Shown here piece after piece: positions 21,312 through 26,226 of a DNA stretch of 26,226 nt (position 1 is its first letter; every line of letters begins with the position of its first letter). Source of the stretch: Candidatus Beckwithbacteria bacterium (lineage in GTDB: Bacteria > Patescibacteriota > Microgenomatia > UBA1400 > CG1-02-47-37); assembly GCA_030699295.1 (NCBI GenBank), contig JAUYJQ010000018.1, forward strand, positions 1-26,226. The letters run 5' to 3'. Made by a program: the position numbers and the translations under genes. The notes under the pieces were generated by a model. That model did not search any database. It was not told where the DNA came from and saw only the letters and a list, made by a program, of their open reading frames with translations.

Positions 21312-22147
21312 AATATTTCGCTGGAGTTGGCGTTTGCCTCAAAACTGTTAATGTAGACATCATTGCCCCGGCTGTCTGTACCCACCTTTTTACTTTTACC
21401 GGCCAAAATATCTTCATAAGGCTGGCAGTAGCGGCAGCCGCCGTGGGGGCATTTAAACCGTTCCAATTTTCTGGCGAGCTTGATTTCTTTGGCTATTTTT
21501 AGCAGTTCTAGCTCGGCTGTTTTTGCCTCGGGCAGGCTTTGGCTTTTGGGGGCATCATTGCGGTCAAGATACCAGTATGAGAGTTTTGTCACCGGCCTCT
21601 CTTGGGTTTGGCCCACCAGTAGATAATATATTTTTAGTTGTAATGAGTTTTGGCTTTCTTCGCCTTTGCCGGTTTTAAAGTCAATGATGTGGACGGCATT
21701 TTGTTTGGGCAGGTATTCCAGCCAGTCGATCCGGCCGCACAAAATTATATTGTCGCTTTCCGACAGCCAATAATAAGGCAGGTCCATCTTGATTTTAACA
21801 GCCAGGTTTTTTAAGGGGCCGGGGTGGGCCTCGACCTTTTTTAACATCTCCCGGCCCCGCTCTTTATATTTTAATTCGGTGGCCGGATCAAACCAGGGAT
21901 GCCAAATTTTATTAAACTGTTCCAGTAAAGATCCTTGAAAGCGGCGTTCAAGCGGCAGGCGGGATAAGTCTTCCAGGACTTCGTGGACGGCTTGGCCCAA
22001 ATTGAGCGGCGGGCTCATCAGGTTTATTTTATGGCCGGTTTTTGGATCTTTGTAAACGTTTTTTAAAAAATATGCCCGGGGACAATTGAGCCAGTCAGAA
22101 ATAGAGGAATGGGACACCCACAAAGCGTTATACTTATCTTTAACCAT
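21308..22147 (-). CDS. PD-(D/E)XK nuclease (RecB/Cas4-like) with Fe-S-type cysteines
   Basis: The 279-aa protein (start at 22147) has the RecB-type nuclease core: H55, D141 in CGRIDWLEY, and D156-x-K158 in HIIDFKTGKG, followed by the Q-x-x-x-Y helix near 170. A cysteine at residue 22 (LNCPRAYF) plus C233, C238 and C241 (CPHGGCRYC) match the one-plus-three arrangement of the 4Fe-4S staple in AddB and Cas4. No helicase domain is attached. It may process DNA ends in repair or recombination. The frame is open further upstream, but the extension has no family features and overlaps the divergent gene. It is translationally coupled to the CBS-HPF gene. Confidence 0.82.
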   Translation of the reverse strand: MVKDKYNALWVSHSSISDWLNCPRAYFLKNVYKDPKTGHKINLMSPPLNLGQAVHEVLEDLSRLPLERRFQGSLLEQFNKIWHPWFDPATELKYKERGREMLKKVEAHPGPLKNLAVKIKMDLPYYWLSESDNIILCGRIDWLEYLPKQNAVHIIDFKTGKGEESQNSLQLKIYYLLVGQTQERPVTKLSYWYLDRNDAPKSQSLPEAKTAELELLKIAKEIKLARKLERFKCPHGGCRYCQPYEDILAGKSKKVGTDSRGNDVYINSFEANANSSEIL

Positions 22148-22856
22148 GTCTAAGTTATATTTTAGCATTATATTGCTAATTGGTTTAGGGGCGTGGTGGT
22201 TTCGTCCGGTTCCGGCCCCGGCGCCACTGCCCAGCCACTCACCACCGCTGCAGTCTTTCGGCCAATACCGCTTTGCTGCTTTTGCTATTAATGACCTTAA
22301 GCGGCTGCAACTGTTTTCCAACCTGGAGCAAAAGTTGGGTTCTGCCGAACTGATCAAAATTAATAGTTGTAGTTTCTTGGTTAATGCCGGTTTTTATGAT
22401 GAACAAAATCAGCACTTGGGTTGGTTTCAGGTAAACGGTCGGGAGTTATCCCGCCGCCGGGAGAGCCGTTTATTTGACGGATTTTTATCAATTGTGGCCG
22501 GACGGGCAGCCATTGATTTCAGTCCGGCGCCAGCAGCAGATTATGGTGTCCAGTCAGGGCCGGTGTTGGTGCATCAGGGTCAGCCGCTAAAACTTAAGCT
22601 TAAAGACGATCAGCTCCGGCGCCGGATAGTTGCCGCCATAAACAGTGACGACCAGTTGATATTTATGGTAATTTTGTCTCCCCAGTCAGATTACGCCGGT
22701 CCGCTGCTGACGGATTTGCCTGAGGTTGTTTTAGCTATTAACCCAAACATTGTCTCGGCTATCAACTTAGACGGCGGTTCCGCCTCGGCTTTTATTGACC
22801 CGGAACTGAGCCTCAAAGAATACCAGTTGTTGGGCGGCTATTTTTGCTATAATTAA
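22146..22856 (+). CDS. Membrane-anchored phosphodiester glycosidase (NAGPA-like) domain protein
   Basis: The 236-aa protein starts with a signal-anchor (residues 4-20) and a proline-rich spacer, so the domain should be outside the membrane. It carries the family landmarks NAGFYD (80-85), QSGPVLV (136-142), R-R-x-V-A-A-I-N (159-166) and NLDGGSAS (207-214). The domain is known from the mannose-6-phosphate uncovering enzyme and bacterial exopolysaccharide-related proteins; its substrate here is unknown. The ATG at 22146 is chosen at the signal-anchor and overlaps the divergent nuclease start by two bases. SIMPL and SNase genes follow in the same operon. Confidence 0.85.
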   Translation: MSKLYFSIILLIGLGAWWFRPVPAPAPLPSHSPPLQSFGQYRFAAFAINDLKRLQLFSNLEQKLGSAELIKINSCSFLVNAGFYDEQNQHLGWFQVNGRELSRRRESRLFDGFLSIVAGRAAIDFSPAPAADYGVQSGPVLVHQGQPLKLKLKDDQLRRRIVAAINSDDQLIFMVILSPQSDYAGPLLTDLPEVVLAINPNIVSAINLDGGSASAFIDPELSLKEYQLLGGYFCYN

Positions 22857-22859
22857 CTT

Positions 22860-23576
22860 ATGACCAAATTTATTCTGGCGGTGGCTTTTTTACTAATCGG
22901 TTTAGGCGCTTCTTGGTTAACCCCCTGGAGTCAGCCCCGGGCGATGATTACTGTCACCGGTCAGGCTAAGCAACAGGTAGCAAACCAAATTGCTAATTTT
23001 AATGTCAGCGTCACTCAGGCGGATAAAGATAAGCAGGCGGCGGTTGAAGCGGTCAATCAGGAGATGGACAAAATTATTAAGGCTGTCAAAGGTCTCGGCG
23101 TAGCTGATAAAGATATTAAAACCCAAAATATTTCGGTTCACGAAATTGAAGTTGCGGAAACGGAGATTATGATTTATCCGCCCCGTCCTCGATCGGGTGA
23201 GAAGCAGTGGCAGGCGAGTAACAGCCTGGCGATAATTTTAAGAGAGGTTGATCAGACTCAGGCTTTGGCAGATTTGCTCCAGGGATTTTCCTTGGCCCAA
23301 GTTTCCGGCCCGGGTTTTAGTCTAGACGAATCAAGCGATAATGACGCCGAGTTACTGACCCAGGCAGTCGAAGACGCCCGGAAAAAGGCCGAGCAGGTGG
23401 CCGCGGCTTCCGGCCGCAAACTAGGTAAGGCATTGACGGTCAGCGAAGGTTTTTCCAGTCAGCCGGGACCGCTTTACCGGGCGATGGAAGCAGATATGGC
23501 CCTCACCCCGACACCGGTAGAACCGGGCAGTTCCCAAACGAGTAAAACCGTGACCGTGGTGTTTGAATTGAAATGA
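22860..23576 (+). CDS. SIMPL (DUF541) domain protein, membrane-anchored
   Basis: The 238-aa protein has an N-terminal membrane anchor (residues 4-20) and then the SIMPL fold: ITVTGQAKQQVANQIANFNVSV, helix KQAAVEAVNQEMDKIIKAVKGLGVADKDIKTQNISV, and the second half with DARKKAEQVAAASGRKLGKALTVSE. SIMPL proteins are periplasmic or surface-exposed with poorly defined roles (for example E. coli YggE, linked to oxidative stress). It begins 3 bp after the glycosidase gene and overlaps the SNase gene by 4 nt, so all three are probably co-translated. Confidence 0.92.
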   Translation: MTKFILAVAFLLIGLGASWLTPWSQPRAMITVTGQAKQQVANQIANFNVSVTQADKDKQAAVEAVNQEMDKIIKAVKGLGVADKDIKTQNISVHEIEVAETEIMIYPPRPRSGEKQWQASNSLAIILREVDQTQALADLLQGFSLAQVSGPGFSLDESSDNDAELLTQAVEDARKKAEQVAAASGRKLGKALTVSEGFSSQPGPLYRAMEADMALTPTPVEPGSSQTSKTVTVVFELK

Positions 23577-24220
23577 TTCCCAAGGTACTTAAGTTACCGA
23601 CTTGGCTGGTAGTCTTGCTTTTAATCCCTTACATATTTTTGTTTCCCCGTACCGCCACGCGCGATGATATTAAAGTTATCGGCGTCATCGACGGCGACAC
23701 CTTGGTTTTAGACGGCAAAGTCCGCTTGCGTTTGCGCCACCTTGATGCGCCGGAGTTGGAGTTTTGCGGCGGGGAAGAGGCCAAGCAATTACTGACAGAA
23801 TTGGTTGACGGTAAAAGCATTAGGATTGACGAAAAAATCCTCGACCAGCGGGGTCGGCCGATGGCTTTGGTTTATGTCGGCAGTAATTTAATTAATCAAA
23901 CCATGCTCGAATCTGGCTGGGCCAGGTACCATAGTGATCAAACCTCTCAAACTAAAGATATACAATCAACTGCCGATACGGCCAAAAAAGCCAGGCTGGG
24001 AATTTTTGGCCCTCAGTGTTACCAAAAGGAAAATCCGGATAAGCCTCAATGTAATATCAAGGCTAATATAGATAAGTCCACCAAAGTCAGAAAATATTAC
24101 CTGCCCAATTGTGCCCAGTATCAGTTTACGATCGTCGAAAAAGATATTGGTGAGGATTGGTTTTGCAGCGAACCAGAAGCCCAGGCCGCCGGTTTTGCCA
24201 AAGCCGCCACCTGCAAATAA
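23573..24220 (+). CDS. Thermonuclease (SNase)-like protein with Cys-rich C-terminal domain
   Basis: The 215-aa protein has an N-terminal hydrophobic anchor (9-25) and an SNase-like OB domain: VIDGDTLVL with D40, RLRLRHLDAPE with D58, and DQRGRPMALV with R95 in place of the usual Arg. After residue 155 comes a second domain with C160, C180, C198 and C214 in the pattern 'C.IK.NI....YLPNC..Y....I.....WFCS.PEA.AAGF..A', an Ada-type metal-binding-like fold often joined to such nucleases. It may degrade external DNA for salvage, relevant for a nucleotide-dependent CPR cell. It is the third gene of the envelope operon. Confidence 0.9.
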   Translation: MIPKVLKLPTWLVVLLLIPYIFLFPRTATRDDIKVIGVIDGDTLVLDGKVRLRLRHLDAPELEFCGGEEAKQLLTELVDGKSIRIDEKILDQRGRPMALVYVGSNLINQTMLESGWARYHSDQTSQTKDIQSTADTAKKARLGIFGPQCYQKENPDKPQCNIKANIDKSTKVRKYYLPNCAQYQFTIVEKDIGEDWFCSEPEAQAAGFAKAATCK

Positions 24221-24355
24221 TTACTTTTTTTTATTCACGTACTTCCATAAAGCAGCAATAGCCAGCATCATCAGTACCAGTAAAAGCGTATAAAAGATCC
24301 AGCCAAAAAACATCATTCCGCTACCCCAACTGCCCATCATATTATAACCCATCAT
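24221..24355 (-). CDS. Small Met-rich membrane protein, 44 aa
   Basis: A 44-aa frame starts with MMGYNMMGSWGSGMM, has one membrane segment (about 17-40) and ends WKYVNKKK. It is preceded by the strongest SD of the window, AAAGGAGGTGA (24372-24362) with 6 nt spacing. Its Met/Gly/Trp N-terminus resembles short membrane proteins of the SHOCT-related or metal-associated kind, but no function can be assigned. It lies 42 nt downstream of tRNA-Pro on the same strand and is convergent with the SNase gene, with no bases between the two stops. Confidence 0.72.
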   Translation of the reverse strand: MMGYNMMGSWGSGMMFFGWIFYTLLLVLMMLAIAALWKYVNKKK

Positions 24356-24380
24356 TTTTCTTCACCTCCTTTCTTAGCTT

Positions 24381-24389
24381 GTTATATCA
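24381..24389 (-). promoter_or_regulatory. Extended -10 promoter for the small membrane protein
   Basis: On the minus strand TGATATAAC (24389-24381) is an extended -10 with 5 of 6 consensus bases. No good -35 is seen; that position lies inside the tRNA gene. Initiation near 24374 would put the SD at the very start of the mRNA. Confidence 0.4.
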
Positions 24390-24397
24390 ATCTAATG

Positions 24398-24471
24398 TCG
24401 GGGTGAGTGGACTCGAACCACCGGCCTTTCGCACCCCATGCGAACGCGCTAGCCAACTGCGCTACACCCCG
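24398..24471 (-). tRNA. tRNA-Pro (anticodon GGG)
   Basis: The 74-nt cloverleaf is complete: acceptor CGGGGTG/CACCCCG, D-stem GCGC/GCGC with loop AGTTGGCTA, anticodon stem TTCGC/GCGAA with loop ATGGGGT (anticodon GGG, G37), variable loop AGGCC, and a T-stem with TTCGAGT. C1-G72 and G37 are typical for bacterial tRNA-Pro. The discriminator base is A. CCA is not encoded (CAT follows) and must be added. Confidence 0.95.
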
Positions 24472-24475
24472 TAAT

Positions 24476-24503
24476 TTGATTTTATCACAGTTTTTGCTAA
24501 ACT
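24476..24503 (+). promoter_or_regulatory. Promoter of recA
   Basis: TTGATT (24476-24481), a 16-bp spacer and TGCTAAACT, an extended -10 (hexamer 24498-24503), precede recA. The ATG at 24514 is only 10 nt after the -10, so the mRNA would have about 4 nt of leader. No LexA-type operator that I recognise is present. Confidence 0.5.
24479..24487 (-). promoter_or_regulatory. Extended -10 promoter of tRNA-Pro
   Basis: On the minus strand TGATAAAAT (24487-24479) is an extended -10. The tRNA 5' end (24471) lies 8 nt beyond it, about where transcription should start, so the precursor may have almost no 5' leader. It overlaps the -35 of recA. No matching -35 of its own is visible. Confidence 0.4.
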
Positions 24504-24513
24504 AGAGACAGTT

Positions 24514-25560
24514 ATGGCGGTTAATCCGAAACTTCAGGCAATTAAAGTGGCGATGGAGCAGATCCAAAAAGAGTATGGTGCCGGGGCAATCATGAAATTG
24601 GGTGACCGGACTCATTTGGAAGTGGCCAGCATTCCCACCGGTTCATTGGCTTTGGACATTGCTTTGGGTATCGGCGGCTTACCCCGCGGCCGGATCACCG
24701 AAATCTACGGCCCGGAAGCTTCCGGTAAAACCACCCTTTGTCTGCACGTTATCGCCGAGGCCCAAAAAGCCGGCGGTACCGCCGCCTTTATTGATGCCGA
24801 ACATGCCCTTGACCCCCAGCGGGCCGAGACCATCGGCGTCAAACTCGATGATTTGTTAATCTCTCAGCCGGATACCGGCGAGCAGGCCTTAGAAATTGCC
24901 GAGACCCTGATTCGCTCCGGCGCCATCGATGTTATTTGTGTCGATTCAGTCGCCGCCTTGGTCCCCAAAGCGGAAATCGAAGGCGAAATGGGCGATTCGA
25001 TGATGGGCCTTCAGGCCAGGTTGATGAGCCAGGCGATGCGCAAACTCACCAGTGCCATTGCCAAATCCAAAGCGGTAATAATTTTCACCAATCAATTGCG
25101 AATGAAGATCGGCGTGATGTTTGGCAATCCGGAAACGACTACGGGCGGCAAAGCCTTAAAGTTTTACGCGTCAATTAGATTGGATTGCCGGAAGATCGGC
25201 AACATCCAGGATGGCGATAAAATCGTCGGCTCCCGCCATCGGATCAAAGTGGTCAAAAACAAAGTGGCCGCGCCGTTTCGGGTGGCCGAGCTGGATATTT
25301 TAAACGTCGGCGGCATTTCCCGTCTGGGTGATCTGATCGATTTGGCCGTCCTCCATGGAGTCATCGAAAAATCCGGCAGCTTCTTTAGGTTTAAAGGCGA
25401 AGTCATTGGTCAGGGCAAAGAAGCCGTCCGGGAGTCTTTGGATGAAAACCAGAAGCTGGCCAAGCAGATCGAAGCCGAAGTTTTAAACAAAATTAAAACT
25501 GGAGATCAGGAAAGCCGTGAAAGTAGGCACCGTGGCCGACCCAAGAAGCCTGCTCAGTAA
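24514..25560 (+). CDS. recA: Recombinase RecA
   Basis: RecA forms filaments on single-stranded DNA, performs strand exchange and triggers SOS-type responses. The 348-aa product has Walker A GPEASGKT (66-73), a Walker B VICVDSVAAL strand, the MGDSMMGLQARLMSQAMRKL segment, loop L2 with FGNPETTTGGKALKFYAS, and a C-terminal basic domain. The N-terminus (NPKLQAIKVAMEQIQKEYGAGAIMKLG) fixes the start. No SD is present. recX overlaps its 3' end by 44 nt. Confidence 0.98.
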   Translation: MAVNPKLQAIKVAMEQIQKEYGAGAIMKLGDRTHLEVASIPTGSLALDIALGIGGLPRGRITEIYGPEASGKTTLCLHVIAEAQKAGGTAAFIDAEHALDPQRAETIGVKLDDLLISQPDTGEQALEIAETLIRSGAIDVICVDSVAALVPKAEIEGEMGDSMMGLQARLMSQAMRKLTSAIAKSKAVIIFTNQLRMKIGVMFGNPETTTGGKALKFYASIRLDCRKIGNIQDGDKIVGSRHRIKVVKNKVAAPFRVAELDILNVGGISRLGDLIDLAVLHGVIEKSGSFFRFKGEVIGQGKEAVRESLDENQKLAKQIEAEVLNKIKTGDQESRESRHRGRPKKPAQ

Positions 25561-25915
25561 AGCCATTAATTTATTAAGCTACCGCCCCAGAAGCGTGGCC
25601 GAAATAAAACAGCGGGGTTTGGCCGCCGCGATTCCCCAATTGATCGAACTGGATTTATTGGACGATCAGAAATTTGCCCGGTGGTGGGTCGACCAGCGGT
25701 TGACTTTTAGGCCCAAGGGCAATCGGGCGTTAACCGCCGAATTATTAGCCAAAGGGATTGATCGGGAGATCATCGCCTCGGTAATGTTGACCAGGGAAGA
25801 AGAAACCCGCCTTGCCAAAAAATTACTGGTCAAAAAAAACCTGGACAAACCCCACGCCCAAAGATATTTGTTAGCCCGCGGTTTTTCGTCAGACATTGTG
25901 TTCCAGCTGATATAA
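25517..25915 (+). CDS. recX: Regulatory protein RecX
   Basis: RecX modulates RecA filament growth. The 132-aa product has the tandem three-helix repeats of the family: AINLLSYRPRSVAEIKQRG, then IELDLLDDQKFARWWVDQR and RALTAELLAKGIDREII, ending AQRYLLARGFSSDIVFQLI. It begins with GTG 44 nt before the recA stop, preceded by CAGGAAAG as SD, so translation is coupled. The coding frame inside recA makes the exact start slightly uncertain. Confidence 0.92.
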   Translation: MKVGTVADPRSLLSKAINLLSYRPRSVAEIKQRGLAAAIPQLIELDLLDDQKFARWWVDQRLTFRPKGNRALTAELLAKGIDREIIASVMLTREEETRLAKKLLVKKNLDKPHAQRYLLARGFSSDIVFQLI

Positions 25916-25924
25916 TTAATCAAT

Positions 25925-25943
25925 TTCCACTCCCGGAGTGGAA
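25925..25943 (+). terminator. Hairpin after recX
   Basis: TTCCACTC (25925-25932) and GAGTGGAA (25936-25943) pair perfectly with a CCG loop, 10 bp after recX. There is no U-tract. It may be a weak terminator or RNA-stabilising hairpin for the recA-recX transcript. Confidence 0.45.
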
Positions 25944-25976
25944 TACTCAAGACAGATAAGGATTTCACTCTTCCGG

Positions 25977-26005
25977 TTGACGCGGCTGAGTAAAAAGAGT
26001 AATAT
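25977..26005 (+). promoter_or_regulatory. Candidate promoter for the gene at the right edge
   Basis: TTGACG (25977-25982), a 17-bp spacer and TAATAT (26000-26005) give a reasonable sigma-70-type site. It would produce a leader of about 130 nt before the ATG at 26141, the longest leader in the window. The -10 with its flank (AGAGTAATAT) repeats that at 15891-15900. Confidence 0.45.
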
Positions 26006-26140
26006 AGTTATATCGATAAATGGTGATCAGAAGATAAAAATGTTATCAAATCAAGCTAAATTAATCCTATCTTCGTTGGCTTCATCCCGAGAGTAATTCC
26101 GGGTTGTTTGCTGTCGCCATTTTCTTGAGAAAGAGGAACT

Positions 26141-26226
26141 ATGTCATTTTTAAGTCGTTTTAGTAATATTATGGCTGGCGGGCCGGCCCCGGCCGCCCCA
26201 AAAGTAAAAATTAAACCAGTCGCTCC
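26141..26226 (+). CDS. Unknown protein, N-terminal fragment (3' end outside window)
   Basis: The frame opens MSFLSRFSNIMAGGPAPAAP and continues with a K/P-rich stretch to the right edge, 28 complete codons. GAGGA 4 nt upstream of the ATG can serve as an SD. Too little is present to name it. The Pro/Ala-rich start suggests a flexible N-terminal tail rather than a signal peptide. Confidence 0.6.
   Translation, partial: MSFLSRFSNIMAGGPAPAAPKVKIKPVA

Noticed and set aside
22148..22357. 70-codon N-terminal extension of the nuclease
   Set aside because: It is antisense to the signal-anchor and early domain of the glycosidase, is Gly/Ala/Ser-rich and has no family counterpart. The M at 22147 gives a normal family N-terminus.
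1..26226. CRISPR arrays, insertion sequences, rRNA genes, prophage genes or att sites
   Set aside because: No spaced direct repeats, transposase or integrase frames, rRNA-like stretches or phage structural genes are visible. The single tRNA shows no flanking duplicate that would mark an attachment site.

Overview
The window is about 26 kb of a bacterial chromosome that looks like a Candidate Phyla Radiation (CPR) genome, most likely Microgenomates/OP11-like. Three things suggest this. The translation genes are compact and densely overlapping. No uL30 (rpmD) gene lies between rpsE and rplO. Several ribosomal proteins (uL6, uL13, uL18, uL29, uL3) are shorter than usual. UGA is used as an ordinary stop (rplC, rplP, rpsQ, rplX, rpoA), which argues against the recoded SR1/Gracilibacteria lineages. 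The CPR call is strong; the exact lineage is an inference.

Layout. Positions 1-1.8 kb hold the end of rpsG, a frameshifted VTT/DedA-type membrane gene, and an oppositely oriented islet with a HicB-like/HicA pair and an unknown 141-aa protein. This islet splits the normally contiguous rpsG-fusA pair. From 1.8 to 14.7 kb runs fusA-tuf followed by a merged S10-spc supercluster: rpsJ, rplC, D, W, B, rpsS, rplV, rpsC, rplP, rpmC, rpsQ, rplN, X, E, rpsN, rpsH, rplF, R, rpsE, rplO, secY. Then come adk, a UPF0200/CoaE-like kinase where map usually sits, and a 90-aa orphan behind a promoter-like sequence whose spacer holds an (AG)8 repeat. The alpha operon follows (infA, rpmJ, rpsM, rpsK, rpsD, rpoA, rplQ), with rplM and rpsI attached. 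After a structured convergent intergenic region, a minus-strand pair encodes a PD-(D/E)XK nuclease with an Fe-S-type cysteine set and a protein with four CBS domains fused to a ribosome-hibernation (S30AE/HPF-like) domain. Divergently, a three-gene operon encodes envelope-anchored proteins: phosphodiester glycosidase, SIMPL domain protein and SNase-like nuclease. A 44-aa Met-rich membrane protein and tRNA-Pro(GGG) lie on the minus strand, then recA-recX on the plus strand and the start of an unknown gene at the right edge.

How it works together. Most of the window is the protein-synthesis core: ribosomal proteins, EF-G, EF-Tu, IF-1, RNAP alpha, SecY and adenylate kinase. Tight gene overlaps imply translational coupling. 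Regulation is unusually legible. Hairpins followed by T-runs abut the start codons of fusA, its divergent neighbour and rpsJ. The infA and recA promoters sit so close to their ATGs that those mRNAs should be nearly leaderless. Two divergent promoter pairs are interleaved in very short spacers.

Most interesting candidates are the 4xCBS-HPF fusion (a possible nucleotide-sensing ribosome-hibernation factor), the (AG)8 spacer promoter (possible phase variation), the repeated hairpin-T6-ATG leaders, and the map-replacing kinase whose P-loop strand requires a non-canonical start codon.
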